Both the position numbers and the translations under genes were made by a program. Under the pieces are notes generated by a model. That model saw only the letters and a program-made list of their open reading frames with translations, did not search any database and was not told where the DNA came from. From assembly GCF_022802975.1 (NCBI RefSeq), contig NZ_JAFEVZ010000002.1:186001-250000 (forward strand): DNA of 64,000 bases. Reading direction: 5' to 3'. This DNA comes from Flavobacterium pectinovorum (GTDB lineage: Bacteria; Bacteroidota; Bacteroidia; Flavobacteriales; Flavobacteriaceae). Of the stretch, positions 47,264 through 56,924 are shown piece by piece (within the stretch, counting starts at the first letter, position 1; each line of letters starts with the position of its first letter).

Positions 47264-48006
47264 TGATTTCAGTTTGTATGGCTACTTACAATGGTGGTAA
47301 GTATATAGAAAGACAATTGATTTCAATCTTAAGACAATTAGGGCCGGAAGACGAAATTGTAATTTCAGATGATGGTTCAAGTGATAATACAGTGCAAATT
47401 ATTAATAGTCTTAATGATTCAAGAATTTTATTTTTAGCTCATGAAAGAAATCTAAAGAAAAAAAATAAACTACGTTCTCATTACTTAGTTTCTTTAAATT
47501 TTGAAAATGCTCTAAAAAATGCAAAAGGAGATTTTATTTTTTTAGCAGATCAGGATGATATATGGGCCGATGATAAAGTTGAAATAATGATGTTTTATTT
47601 AAAATCAAATTCTTTAGTTATGAGTGATTGTAAAGTAATTGATGAAGATGATAACATTGTTAAGGAATCCTTTTTTAATAAATTAAAACTGCCTCGAGGA
47701 ATATTTCTAAATATAAAAAAACCAGTTTATCATGGTTGTTGTATGGCATTCAAAAAGGATGTTTTAATTAAAGCATTGCCTTTTCCTGAAAAATTAATTT
47801 TGCATGATACTTGGATTGGAATACTTGCAGAAAATTTAGATAACGTTAAATTTATTGAAGATAAATTAGTTTTTTATAGGAGGCATTCTTTAAATACCTC
47901 GTTTTTAGGTAGAAAAAGTAATAATACCGTTTTATTCCAAATAAAATATAGAGTTGCACTTTTTTTTCAAATTACTGAAAGAATTTTATGTGCAAAACTT
48001 AGTTAG
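47263..48006 (+). CDS. Glycosyltransferase family 2, DQDD type
   Basis: 247 residues. ISVCMATYNGGKYIERQLIS, then IVISDDGSSDNTVQI, and ADQDDIWADDKVE with the metal-binding DQDD motif typical of rhamnosyl- and GalNAc-transferases of the WbbL/RfbF kind. HDTWIGILAENL and FYRRHSLNTSF complete the acceptor region. The start is ATG 47263, whose first base overlaps the stop of the preceding gene; a TTG three bases earlier is rejected. Confidence 0.87.
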   Translation: MISVCMATYNGGKYIERQLISILRQLGPEDEIVISDDGSSDNTVQIINSLNDSRILFLAHERNLKKKNKLRSHYLVSLNFENALKNAKGDFIFLADQDDIWADDKVEIMMFYLKSNSLVMSDCKVIDEDDNIVKESFFNKLKLPRGIFLNIKKPVYHGCCMAFKKDVLIKALPFPEKLILHDTWIGILAENLDNVKFIEDKLVFYRRHSLNTSFLGRKSNNTVLFQIKYRVALFFQITERILCAKLS

Positions 48007-48070
48007 TTATTGTACTGTTTCATTATAGAGATTTTAATTTATAATTATTTGCTTACCCCTAATTATTGAT

Positions 48071-48880
48071 ATGACTAATTTTTCGGTATTAATATCTGTT
48101 TATATTAAAACAAAATTATGGCAATTTGAAGAATGTTTAAACTCTATTGACAATCAAAGTTTATTACCATCAGAAATAATAATTGTTAAAGATGGAATTT
48201 TAAATTTTGATTTAAACGAAATTGTTTACAAGTATCCTAAATTAAACATTGTCATTGTCATAAATGAGAATAATTTAGGATTGCCAAAATCATTAAATAA
48301 AGGAATAGATAAATGTAGTAATGAAATTATTTTTAGGATGGATTCTGATGATATATGCCTGGAAGATCGTTTTTATTTGCAATTACAAAAGTTTATTTCT
48401 AATGACAAACTAGCTGTTTTAGGTACAAACGTATGCTTAATAGATGATAATTCTGTTGAAATTGCCAAAAGTAGAAATGTTCCTGTTTTTGATGCAGATA
48501 TTAGAAAAACAATGCGGTACAAAAATCCTTTTAATCATCCGAGTGTGGTTTTTAGAAAATCTCTTGTTCAATCAGTAGGGGGTTATACGGATGTTTATCT
48601 TTATGAAGATTGGTATTTATGGTTTAAATTGACTAGACTTAAAGATGTCGAATTTGAAAATATGGCAGAGAGATTGTTAAAGTATAGAATTAGGTCTTTT
48701 TCTGAAAGATCAGGATTTAACATTGTTAAAGCAGAGAATACGTTTTATTTTTTATTATTTAAAAATAAATATATTAACTTTTTTGTGTTACTAATAAATG
48801 TTTTTTTTAAATCTATTATAAGAGTTATGCCAAAGAATGTTTACAATTCATTTAAGCATTATTTTGATAAAATAGGTTAA
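48071..48880 (+). CDS. Glycosyltransferase family 2, amylovoran AmsE-like
   Basis: 269 residues. Conserved N-terminal FSVLISVYIKTKLWQFEECL, then the donor site IIIVKDGILNFD and NNLGLPKSLNKGIDKCSNE, FRMDSDDICLEDRF with the metal-binding DSDD, and NPFNHPSVVFRKSLV plus YEDWYLWFKL. This set is that of AmsE/WbbD-like transferases. Followed by an 87-bp spacer and the WecA/WbpL-like gene. The donor sugar is unknown. Confidence 0.85.
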   Translation: MTNFSVLISVYIKTKLWQFEECLNSIDNQSLLPSEIIIVKDGILNFDLNEIVYKYPKLNIVIVINENNLGLPKSLNKGIDKCSNEIIFRMDSDDICLEDRFYLQLQKFISNDKLAVLGTNVCLIDDNSVEIAKSRNVPVFDADIRKTMRYKNPFNHPSVVFRKSLVQSVGGYTDVYLYEDWYLWFKLTRLKDVEFENMAERLLKYRIRSFSERSGFNIVKAENTFYFLLFKNKYINFFVLLINVFFKSIIRVMPKNVYNSFKHYFDKIG

Positions 48881-48967
48881 TATTTAAAACAAAGAAAATA
48901 CGATAATAGATTTTTAGAAGTGTTTAAACGGAATCTATTTTAAAAAACAAAGAAAAGTACCAAACAA

Positions 48968-49930
48968 ATGCAATACACAATACTTGGAATAATTTTAATG
49001 ATTTTAATGCTACTCTATTTTAAAGTAGCAAATCGTTTTAATATTATAGACAAACCCAACGAAAGAAGTTCTCATACTGAGATTACTTTGCGTGGAGGGG
49101 GTATTGTTTTTTGGTTTTCGGCTTTGCTCTATTTCGCGCAGCATATTCAAAATAACTATTTTTTCTTTACAGGAATCACCTTAGTGAGTTTAGTGAGTTT
49201 TTGGGATGATATACAGAGTTTATCCAATAAAATAAGGGTTTCAATTCATTTTCTGGCAATTACTTTAGTGCTTTATGATTTAGGAGTTTTTCATGAAATT
49301 TCCTTTTTTATAATTGTGGTGATTTATATTGCAGCTATTGGTTTCTTGAATATTTATAATTTTATGGATGGTATAAACGGTATTACAGGTTTATACACTT
49401 TGGTTATTATGGGTTCATTGTTGTATGTAAACAATAATATTCAGTTATTTACAGATAGCAGTTTTATAAAATATGCGATGATGGCCAGTTTGGTTTTTCT
49501 TTTCTTTAATTATAGAAAAAGGGCGAAGTGTTTTGCAGGAGATGTTGGCAGTATAGCGATTGCTTTTTGGGTTATTTATTTTATTTTGAAACTTATTTTA
49601 ATAACAAATTCAGTAATATGGATTTTACTTTTTGCCGTTTATGGAACAGATGGTGTTTGTACTATTTTGCATCGTTTGTGTCTGAAACAAAATATTTTTG
49701 AGCCTCATCGTTTACACTTATATCAGATTTTAAGCAACGAATATAAAATTCAGCACAGATTAGTTGCCCTATTCTATGCCTTTGCACAAATAATAGCATC
49801 TTTTTTAGTGGTATTTTTATATCAAAAAATTCAGGATGGATTAATATTCGCAATAGTTATCGCCCCTTTGTTTTTAATTTATTTATCGAAATTTTATTTA
49901 CTGAAAAAACAGAATTTAAAATTAAATTAA
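48968..49930 (+). CDS. Initiating phosphoglycosyltransferase, WecA/WbpL (MraY) family
   Basis: 320 residues with about ten membrane segments. Transfers a sugar-1-phosphate (often an N-acetylated sugar) from UDP to undecaprenyl phosphate, starting the repeat unit. Family motifs are VSFWDDIQSLSNK (the Asp-Asp pair), NFMDGINGITGL (metal site), CFAGDVGSIAIAF, and HRLHLYQIL, the WbpL-type His motif. It overlaps the next gene by one base (TAATGG). Its position after the glycosyltransferases and before the amino-sugar genes is typical of a Wzx/Wzy locus. Confidence 0.92.
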   Translation: MQYTILGIILMILMLLYFKVANRFNIIDKPNERSSHTEITLRGGGIVFWFSALLYFAQHIQNNYFFFTGITLVSLVSFWDDIQSLSNKIRVSIHFLAITLVLYDLGVFHEISFFIIVVIYIAAIGFLNIYNFMDGINGITGLYTLVIMGSLLYVNNNIQLFTDSSFIKYAMMASLVFLFFNYRKRAKCFAGDVGSIAIAFWVIYFILKLILITNSVIWILLFAVYGTDGVCTILHRLCLKQNIFEPHRLHLYQILSNEYKIQHRLVALFYAFAQIIASFLVVFLYQKIQDGLIFAIVIAPLFLIYLSKFYLLKKQNLKLN

Positions 49931-50355
49931 TGGGAGCTAAAGTAATTGAAGGCGGGATTTTTTCAGATCACAGAGGAAGAATTTCTTATGTAAATGATTT
50001 TAGTTTTAAGGATATAGAGCGATTTTATATCATTAGTAATTCTGATGAAAATCCAATAAGAGCCTGGCAGGGGCACAAATTAGATGCTAAAAACTTTTAT
50101 TGTATAAACGGATCTTTTAAAATTCATTTTGTAAAAATTGATAACTGGGATAATCCTTCGAAAGATTTACATATTGAAACTATAATTGTAAGTGCTTCCG
50201 AAAGTAAAATAGTACATATTCCTGCAGGTTATGCAAATGCTGTTGAATCTTTAGAAACAGACTCAAAATTGATGTCATTTTCTACTTTGCCTCTGACAGC
50301 TGTTAGCGATGATGATGTACGGTATGCTTCAGATTATTGGAAAATTAATGAATAA
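49930..50355 (+). CDS. WxcM/FdtA-like cupin (sugar ketoisomerase or epimerase family)
   Basis: 141-residue RmlC-like cupin. GIFSDHRGRISYVNDF, IERFYIISNSDENPIRAWQG and VHIPAGYANAVESLE fit the WxcM-like domain, to which the dTDP-sugar 3,4-ketoisomerase FdtA belongs. The first base of its start overlaps the preceding gene, and the next gene, an aminotransferase, starts 8 bp before its stop. That coupling suggests ketoisomerisation followed by transamination of a 4-keto-6-deoxy sugar, but isomerase versus epimerase cannot be decided. Confidence 0.75.
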   Translation: MGAKVIEGGIFSDHRGRISYVNDFSFKDIERFYIISNSDENPIRAWQGHKLDAKNFYCINGSFKIHFVKIDNWDNPSKDLHIETIIVSASESKIVHIPAGYANAVESLETDSKLMSFSTLPLTAVSDDDVRYASDYWKINE

Positions 50356-51493
50356 TAAAAGAATTTTTTTATCCCTTTCGCAACAAAGCGGGTTTGAACA
50401 AGAATACATTCAGAAAGCACTTGATGATAATTGGATCACTTCAGGAGGGCCTAACGTAAATGATTTTGAAAATGTTCTGGAAAATTACCTTGAAGTAGAA
50501 TCTCATGTTACGGCTTTAAATTCAGGTACATCTGCAATTCACTTAGCGTTAATTTTACTAGGAATTGGAGCGGGTGATGAGGTTGTTTGTCAAAGTTTAA
50601 CATTTTCGGCATCAGCAAATCCTATTTTATATCAGGGAGCAATTCCTGTTTTTGTAGACAGCGAACCTGAAACATGGAATATATGCCCTCAAAGTCTTGA
50701 GGTTGCAATAGAGGAAAGAATAAAAAAAGGTAAAAAACCTAAAGCTATTATTGCTGTTCATTTGTATGGTAATCCGTATAAAGTAGATGAAATTCATGCA
50801 GTTGCAGAGCGATACGAAATTCCGGTTATTGAAGATAGTGCAGAAGCTTTAGGAAGTTCTTACAAAGAAAAAAAATGTGGGACTTTTGGAACTTTTGGTA
50901 TTTTCTCTTTTAATGGGAATAAAATTATTACGACCTCTAGTGGGGGAGCTTTAGTTTCGAATTCAAAAAAAATAAAAGAAAAAGCTATTTTTTATGCGAC
51001 TCAGGCTAAAGAAAAAGCGGTGCACTACCAACATAGCGAAATAGGCTATAATTACAGAATGAGTAATATTTGTGCCGGAATTGGACTTGGACAAATGAAA
51101 ATTTTAGATAAAAATATTGATTCCAGAAGAGAAATGAATCGTTTTTACAATGAGGTTTTTAAAGATATTGAAGAGATAAAATTGTTTCAGACTGGAAATA
51201 ATGATTTTTTTTCGAACCATTGGTTAAGTACAGTTTTAGTTGAAGCGAATACAAATAAAAACATAAGCAGGGAAAATTTAAGATTGGCTTTTGAAAGTAA
51301 AAATATAGAATCCCGCCCGATTTGGAAACCAATGCATTTGCAACCTGTTTTTTCTGATTATCCTTATTATGGTAGCAATGTTGCCGAAAATTTATTCGAA
51401 AAAGGGTTGTGTCTGCCTTCCGGTTCTGGCTTGGGAGAAGATGAAAAAGATAGAATTAAAGAAGTTATTCATGCCTTCTTTAAAAAATTATAA
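50348..51493 (+). CDS. DegT/DnrJ/EryC1-family sugar aminotransferase
   Basis: 381 residues, PLP-dependent. The Lys of the Schiff base is K192 in SFNGNKIITTSSGG; SGGPNVNDFENVLENYL at the N-terminus and ALNSGTSAIHLALILLGIGA are the family blocks. The ending GSGLGEDEKDRIKEVIHAF is also typical. The start is ATG 50348, overlapping the cupin by 8 bp; in-frame ATGs further upstream lie inside the cupin. It resembles the PglE group that aminates 4-keto sugars; with the cupin in front, a 3-amino product is also possible. Confidence 0.85.
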   Translation: MNNKRIFLSLSQQSGFEQEYIQKALDDNWITSGGPNVNDFENVLENYLEVESHVTALNSGTSAIHLALILLGIGAGDEVVCQSLTFSASANPILYQGAIPVFVDSEPETWNICPQSLEVAIEERIKKGKKPKAIIAVHLYGNPYKVDEIHAVAERYEIPVIEDSAEALGSSYKEKKCGTFGTFGIFSFNGNKIITTSSGGALVSNSKKIKEKAIFYATQAKEKAVHYQHSEIGYNYRMSNICAGIGLGQMKILDKNIDSRREMNRFYNEVFKDIEEIKLFQTGNNDFFSNHWLSTVLVEANTNKNISRENLRLAFESKNIESRPIWKPMHLQPVFSDYPYYGSNVAENLFEKGLCLPSGSGLGEDEKDRIKEVIHAFFKKL

Positions 51494-51501
51494 TACTTAA
51501 T

Positions 51502-52050
51502 ATGAAAATTGAAGAAACATTTATAAAAGATTTACTTATCGTTGAACCGACTGTTTTTGGCGATGAGAGAGGTTATTTTTTTGAGTCGTACAGTAAAACA
51601 AAATTTGAAGATTTAGAAATAGATATTGAATTCGTTCAGGATAATCAGTCTTTTTCTAAAAAAGGAACATTAAGAGGATTACACTATCAAAATCCTCCTT
51701 TTGCACAAACCAAACTGGTTCGCGTTTTAGAAGGAGAAATTATAGATGTTGCAGTAGATTTAAGAAAAGATTCGCCAACTTACGGAAAATCATTTAGTAT
51801 TTTGCTTTCGGCAGAAAATAAAAAACAATTGCTGGTGCCACAAGGTTTTGCTCATGGTTTTTCGGTTATTAGCGAAACGGCTTCGGTAATGTATAAATGT
51901 GATCAGTTTTATAATAAAGCTTCAGAAGGCGGAATTAAATTTGATGATCCATCTTTAAATATTGATTGGGGAATGGATTTAAATGATGCAATTGTGTCTG
52001 AAAAAGATCAGATTTTGCCTTTTATTGAAAATTGTAACAGTTTGTTTTAA
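51502..52050 (+). CDS. rfbC: dTDP-4-dehydrorhamnose 3,5-epimerase
   Basis: 182 residues (RmlC), third enzyme of dTDP-L-rhamnose synthesis. DERGYFFESYSKTKF, QDNQSFSKKGTLRGLHYQNP with the catalytic His and VPQGFAHGFSVISETASVMY are diagnostic. The stop shares its last base with the start of rfbD (TTAATGAAG), so the two are coupled. Confidence 0.96.
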   Translation: MKIEETFIKDLLIVEPTVFGDERGYFFESYSKTKFEDLEIDIEFVQDNQSFSKKGTLRGLHYQNPPFAQTKLVRVLEGEIIDVAVDLRKDSPTYGKSFSILLSAENKKQLLVPQGFAHGFSVISETASVMYKCDQFYNKASEGGIKFDDPSLNIDWGMDLNDAIVSEKDQILPFIENCNSLF

Positions 52051-52898
52051 TGAAGAAAATATTAGTAACAGGAGCTAACGGACAATTAGGGTCTGAACTT
52101 TCAGAACTTTCGTCTGATTATTCACAATATGAATGGTATTTTGCAGACAGAACTCAAATTACTTTAGATAATTTAGATTTACTAAAAACACAATTAAATA
52201 AAATACAGCCGGATATAATTTTAAATTGTGGCGCTTATACAGCTGTTGATAAGGCAGAATCAGAGAAAGATCTTGCGTTTACTATAAATCATTTGGCAGT
52301 AGGGTTGATTGCAAAACATGCAAAAGATAATGATGTAAAATTAATCCATATTTCTACAGATTATGTTTTTGACGGAACTTCATCAATTGCCTTAAATGAA
52401 GAAGCAAAAACAAATCCGATAAATATTTATGGTGCCAGTAAACTTGCTGGTGAAGTTGCTTGTTTAAAAGAAAATCCAGATTCGATTATTATCAGAACCT
52501 CTTGGGTTTATAGTAAATTTGGAAATAATTTTGTAAAAACAATGCAGCGATTGATGCAGGAAAGAGAATCAATTAATGTAGTGAATGATCAAACAGGATC
52601 TCCAACTTATGCAGCAGATTTAGCACAAGCTATGCTGTGTATTTTAGAAACTTCAAATTGGATACCCGGAATATATAATTATTCAAATGAAGGAGAAATA
52701 AGCTGGTATGAATTTGCGTTGAGCATAAAAGAACTTGGAGGATATAGTTGTAATATTGAAGGAATTCCTTCGGTATCTTATCCAACTCCGGCCAAACGTC
52801 CGAAATTTTCATTATTAGATAAGAAAAAAATAAAAACAATTTATAATTTAGATGTTCCAGATTATAAAGAAAGTTTAAAAAAATGTTTGTGTAAATGA
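52050..52898 (+). CDS. rfbD: dTDP-4-dehydrorhamnose reductase
   Basis: 282 residues (RmlD), final NADPH-dependent step to dTDP-L-rhamnose. KILVTGANGQLGSELSELS is the nucleotide motif, HISTDYVFDGTS and NIYGASKLAGEV give the catalytic Tyr and Lys, and RTSWVYSKFGNNFVKTM follows. It overlaps rfbC by one base and is followed 57 bp later by rfbA. Confidence 0.96.
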   Translation: MKKILVTGANGQLGSELSELSSDYSQYEWYFADRTQITLDNLDLLKTQLNKIQPDIILNCGAYTAVDKAESEKDLAFTINHLAVGLIAKHAKDNDVKLIHISTDYVFDGTSSIALNEEAKTNPINIYGASKLAGEVACLKENPDSIIIRTSWVYSKFGNNFVKTMQRLMQERESINVVNDQTGSPTYAADLAQAMLCILETSNWIPGIYNYSNEGEISWYEFALSIKELGGYSCNIEGIPSVSYPTPAKRPKFSLLDKKKIKTIYNLDVPDYKESLKKCLCK

Positions 52899-52955
52899 TT
52901 TAAGATTGAAGGAGAATATTTCATATCTCAATTATAAAATCTAAAAAATATATTT

Positions 52956-53840
52956 ATGAAAGGAATTATATTAGCCGGAGGTTCAGGAACAAGATTGCAT
53001 CCTTTGACTCTTGCTATGAGTAAGCAAATGATGCCTGTTTATGATAAGCCAATGATTTATTATCCATTATCGATATTGATGATGTCAGGAATAAATGAAA
53101 TATTGATTATTTCGACACCTCATGATTTGCCAAATTTTAAAAAGTTATTAGGAGATGGTTCTAGTTTGGGATGCAGATTTAGTTATGCAGAACAAGCTGT
53201 CCCTAATGGTTTGGCTCAGGCTTTTGTAATAGGGGAGGAATTTATTGGCAATGATGATGTAGCTTTAATATTAGGGGATAACATATTTTTCGGTTCGAAT
53301 ATGCAGGAGCTTTTAAAGTCGAATACAAAACCCAATGGCGGTGTTGTGTTTGCTTATCACGTTTCAGACCCGGAACGTTATGGAGTCGTAGAATTTGATG
53401 AAAACCTGAATGCTATTTCTATTGAAGAAAAACCTTTAGAACCAAAATCAAGTTATGCAGTTCCCGGATTATATTTTTATGATAATTCAGTAGTAGAAAT
53501 AGCTAAAAATATTCAGCCAAGTGCCCGGGGCGAGTATGAAATTACAGATGTAAATAAAGTTTATTTAGAAAAAGGGTTGTTAAAAGTAGGTATTTTAAGC
53601 AGAGGGACAGCCTGGCTGGATACAGGAACTTTTAATAGCTTAATGCAGGCAGGACAATTTGTACAGGTTTTAGAAGAAAGACAGGGATTAAAAGTGGGTT
53701 GTATAGAAGAAATTGCCTGGAGACAAGGTTTTATTTCGGATCAACAGCTTGAAGAACTTGCGCTGCCTCTTGTGAAATCTGGATATGGCGCTTATCTAAT
53801 CGAATTTTTAAAACAAAAGAACAAAGGAGCCCGGTTTTAA
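52956..53840 (+). CDS. rfbA: Glucose-1-phosphate thymidylyltransferase
   Basis: 294 residues (RmlA), first enzyme of the dTDP-sugar pathway, making dTDP-glucose. [39 protein letters not shown] and the catalytic-site [10 protein letters not shown] are all present, as is [19 protein letters not shown]. In this locus it follows rfbC and rfbD, with rfbB far upstream. A -7 box for the next gene lies in the gap after it. Confidence 0.96.
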   Translation: MKGIILAGGSGTRLHPLTLAMSKQMMPVYDKPMIYYPLSILMMSGINEILIISTPHDLPNFKKLLGDGSSLGCRFSYAEQAVPNGLAQAFVIGEEFIGNDDVALILGDNIFFGSNMQELLKSNTKPNGGVVFAYHVSDPERYGVVEFDENLNAISIEEKPLEPKSSYAVPGLYFYDNSVVEIAKNIQPSARGEYEITDVNKVYLEKGLLKVGILSRGTAWLDTGTFNSLMQAGQFVQVLEERQGLKVGCIEEIAWRQGFISDQQLEELALPLVKSGYGAYLIEFLKQKNKGARF

Positions 53841-53876
53841 TTTTTAAAGAAATAATTTTTTAAATTGTTTAATTAG

Positions 53877-53884
53877 TACTTTTG
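53877..53884 (+). promoter_or_regulatory. -7 box ahead of the 4,6-dehydratase gene
   Basis: TACTTTTG fits TAnnTTTG, 62 bp before the ATG at 53946. A TTG occurs only 9 bp upstream (53865-53867), too close, so it is a half match. Confidence 0.4.
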
Positions 53885-53945
53885 TAAGTATGCAGAGTTT
53901 TCAATACTAAATACAACTAATTTGAATACAGATAAACCAACCAAA

Positions 53946-55889
53946 ATGTCTGATTTGTTGCATAACAGTTTTTCACCAAGAAACCTTAAAGCAAATATTA
54001 ACAATCTTAGTTATTTGCCAAGGTGGATTATCGTTGCCATTGATATAATGGTTCTTATCTTTTCGTTTACCTTTACTTATATGTTATTTGAAGGTACTGC
54101 TCTGGGGTATATTGTAACATCACATCAGTTTTATTTTGTATCAGGTCTTATACTTGTTAATATATTTTTCTTTTGGTTGTTTAGAACTTATTCAGGAATA
54201 ATAAGACACTCATCTTATATTGATGCTATAAAGCTCCTGTTTTCTCAAATGTCAGTTTTGATTTCCTTTCTGATTTTCAATTTGGTGTTTGAATTATATT
54301 CAGGACATAAAGCATTTTTAAATACGGGACTTTTTATAAATGTAGTACTGTCTTTTTGTGGATTATTTTTATATAGAGTAGTTGTAAAACAAACTTTTGA
54401 AATTTATTTTTCAGAGAAGACAGATTCTAAATTAATAAGGACAGTTATTTATGGTACTGATGCTAACGCTATTTCAGTTGCCAATGCCTTAAAATTCGAA
54501 ACTCCTTCAAGATTTAAGATTGTTGGTTTTGTAGATAAAAACAGCCAAAACGCTTCTAAACGTATGTTGGATTTACCTATATTGATTCAAAAGAAAAAAT
54601 TACCGGCATTAATGCGATCTGTTGCTGCTGAAGGGGTAATTATCGCAGATAAGAGTTTGTCTAAAGACGAACAGTTAATTATTGTGGATCAATGTTTAGA
54701 ATTTAATTATAGAGTATATACAGTACCGTTAATTTCTGACTGGGAAAACCAAAAGGAAATTTCTCAAAAAGTAAAGAATATCCAAATTGAGGATTTACTG
54801 GAAAGGAAACCAATTGTTTTGGACAGTAAATCTATATCGAAGCAATTAAAAGATAAAGTCATACTAATTACAGGTGCTGCAGGTTCTATTGGAAGTGAAA
54901 TAGTAAGACAGGTTTTAGGATTTAATCCCAAAACAATAATAGTTTTAGACCATGCAGAAACACCTTTGCATAATTTATGTTTAGAAACACTGGCATTAGA
55001 CTCTCAAACTAAAATACGAGCTGTTATTGCAGATGTTAAAAGCAAAAAAGCTTTAGAAAAAGTATTTGCGGATTTTAGGCCACAGGTAGTTTTTCATGCC
55101 GCAGCTTACAAACATGTTCCGTTAATGGAACAGAATCCTTCACAAGCAATCCTTACAAACGTTAAAGGGACAAAAAATTTAGCTGATTTGTCCTGTAAAT
55201 ATAATGTGAAAAAATTTGTAATGGTTTCTACTGATAAAGCAGTAAATCCTAGTAATGTTATGGGAGCCAGTAAACGTATTGCAGAGAAATATGTCCAATC
55301 TTTGTTTTTGAAAAATAAAAGAGAAAAGGACGAAGGTGTTACAAAATTTATAACAACTCGTTTTGGGAATGTTTTAGGCTCTAATGGTTCTGTTGTTCCA
55401 TTATTTACAAAGCAAATTGCAGAGGGAGGTCCCGTTACCATAACCCATCAGGATATTATTCGTTACTTTATGACCATTCCGGAAGCTTGTCAGCTAGTTC
55501 TGGAGGCAGGAGCTATGGGGAATGGTGGCGAAATTTATATCTTTGACATGGGAAAACCGGTAAGGATTATTGATTTAGCTAAAAAAATGATAAAGTTAGC
55601 CGGATTTATTCCCGATAAAGAGATAAAAATAAAAATTGTTGGTCTTAGGCCAGGAGAAAAATTATATGAAGAATTACTAAACGATACTTCGAAAACGTTG
55701 CCTACTTATCATAATAAAATTATGATAGCTCAGGAAATTCAGGATGAATATGAAAACTTGCATGCTGAAATTGAAGAGCTCATAGCAATTGCGAATTTTT
55801 ACAGTAACGATGATATAGTAAGTAAAATGAAAAAAATTGTTCCTGAATTTAAGAGTATGAATTCTACTTTTGAAGTTTTAGACAAATAA
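53946..55889 (+). CDS. Membrane nucleotide-sugar 4,6-dehydratase, PglF/WbpM/CapD family
   Basis: 647 residues. Four N-terminal membrane helices (from PRWIIVAIDIMVLIFSF), a first Rossmann-like CoA-binding-type domain, then the catalytic SDR domain with ITGAAGSIGSEIVRQ and STDKAVNPSNVMGASKRIAE, the Met-x3-Lys form of this family. It makes UDP-4-keto-6-deoxy-GlcNAc, precursor of bacillosamine, QuiNAc or FucNAc. ATG 53946 is used; a TTG eight codons upstream is possible. With the DegT gene at 50348 it could supply an amino-deoxysugar. It ends at a strong terminator. Confidence 0.9.
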   Translation: MSDLLHNSFSPRNLKANINNLSYLPRWIIVAIDIMVLIFSFTFTYMLFEGTALGYIVTSHQFYFVSGLILVNIFFFWLFRTYSGIIRHSSYIDAIKLLFSQMSVLISFLIFNLVFELYSGHKAFLNTGLFINVVLSFCGLFLYRVVVKQTFEIYFSEKTDSKLIRTVIYGTDANAISVANALKFETPSRFKIVGFVDKNSQNASKRMLDLPILIQKKKLPALMRSVAAEGVIIADKSLSKDEQLIIVDQCLEFNYRVYTVPLISDWENQKEISQKVKNIQIEDLLERKPIVLDSKSISKQLKDKVILITGAAGSIGSEIVRQVLGFNPKTIIVLDHAETPLHNLCLETLALDSQTKIRAVIADVKSKKALEKVFADFRPQVVFHAAAYKHVPLMEQNPSQAILTNVKGTKNLADLSCKYNVKKFVMVSTDKAVNPSNVMGASKRIAEKYVQSLFLKNKREKDEGVTKFITTRFGNVLGSNGSVVPLFTKQIAEGGPVTITHQDIIRYFMTIPEACQLVLEAGAMGNGGEIYIFDMGKPVRIIDLAKKMIKLAGFIPDKEIKIKIVGLRPGEKLYEELLNDTSKTLPTYHNKIMIAQEIQDEYENLHAEIEELIAIANFYSNDDIVSKMKKIVPEFKSMNSTFEVLDK

Positions 55890-55911
55890 AAGTCAGATTT
55901 TAATTATATAC

Positions 55912-55940
55912 AAAAAAGGTGTTTTATAAAACACCTTTTT
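55912..55940 (+). terminator. Terminator after the 4,6-dehydratase gene
   Basis: A perfect 18-bp dyad, GGTGTTTTA (55918-55926) with TAAAACACC (55927-55935), flanked by an A-run on the left and five T residues on the right. It closes the second polysaccharide unit, so the ABC exporter genes after it form a separate unit. Confidence 0.85.
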
Positions 55941-55988
55941 ACTTTTTAATCTTTTTCTGAACAGGTAAAAATCCTGTTAATTTAAAAA

Positions 55989-56852
55989 ATGAATAATACT
56001 GATAATAAAGATTGGCTGTTTGAAATAACACCAAAAAATAATTTTTTTTCTTTAAATTTTAAAGAAATCTGGCAATACAGGGATTTGTTATTTCTGTTTG
56101 TAAAACGAGACGTCATTACAGTTTATAAACAAACCGTATTAGGTCCGCTTTGGTACTTAATTCAGCCTTTATTTACATCGGTTACCTTTACCATTATTTT
56201 TAATAATGTTGCAGGAATCAATACAGGCACAATACCTCCGTTTTTATTTAATTTGGCCGGAATTACAGTTTGGAATTATTTTACAGCATGTCTTAATGGA
56301 ACTTCGGATACTTTTAAGGCCAATGCCAGTATTTTTGGCAAAGTTTACTTTCCCAGAATAATAACACCACTGTCAGTGGTAATTTCAAATCTGATAAAAT
56401 TCGGAATTCAATTTTTGATTTTTATCGTATTTTATATTTTTTATTATTTTAAAGGATATAATCTGGTTTTGAATATTTATGTTTTATTTTTTCCGGTTTT
56501 GATCGCTGTTATGGGGATTTTAGGGTTAGGATTAGGAATGCTAATCTCGTCTATGGTAACTAAATACCGTGATTTTAGTTATTTAGTTACTTTCGGTATC
56601 CAATTATTAATGTATCTCTCCGCAGTAATGTATCCAATGGCATTGATTAAAGATAAATTGCCTAAATTTGGTTGGCTGGTTGAGTATAACCCGTTGGCAT
56701 ATATCATTGAGACTTCTCGTTATATGCTTTTAAATACCGGAGAAATTTCAGTTTTAGGATTAAGCTATACTTTATTAGTTACGATTGCTGTATTTTTTAT
56801 TGGTCTTTTAATTTTTAATAAGACAGAGAAGAGTTTTATTGATACTGTATAA
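55989..56852 (+). CDS. wzm: Polysaccharide ABC transporter permease (Wzm)
   Basis: 287 residues, ABC-2 type permease with about six membrane helices. YRDLLFLFVKRDVITVYKQT and VLGPLWYLIQPLFTSVTFTI at the N-terminus are typical of Wzm/KpsM/TagG. It pairs with the ATPase 73 bp downstream to move a lipid-linked polysaccharide across the inner membrane. Separated by a terminator from the Wzx/Wzy cluster, so it probably serves a different polymer. I saw no exact promoter box in the 48-bp gap. Confidence 0.94.
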   Translation: MNNTDNKDWLFEITPKNNFFSLNFKEIWQYRDLLFLFVKRDVITVYKQTVLGPLWYLIQPLFTSVTFTIIFNNVAGINTGTIPPFLFNLAGITVWNYFTACLNGTSDTFKANASIFGKVYFPRIITPLSVVISNLIKFGIQFLIFIVFYIFYYFKGYNLVLNIYVLFFPVLIAVMGILGLGLGMLISSMVTKYRDFSYLVTFGIQLLMYLSAVMYPMALIKDKLPKFGWLVEYNPLAYIIETSRYMLLNTGEISVLGLSYTLLVTIAVFFIGLLIFNKTEKSFIDTV

Positions 56853-56924
56853 GATAATTGCAATATCAAAAAATAATTTCTATATATTCCAATTAACATT
56901 TTTTTATTGTAATCCAAGTTTAAA

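Noticed and set aside
48905..48939. AATAGATT/AATCTATT hairpin before the WecA-like gene
   Set aside because: Weak A/T stem with a large loop and no T-run; not distinguishable from chance in AT-rich DNA.
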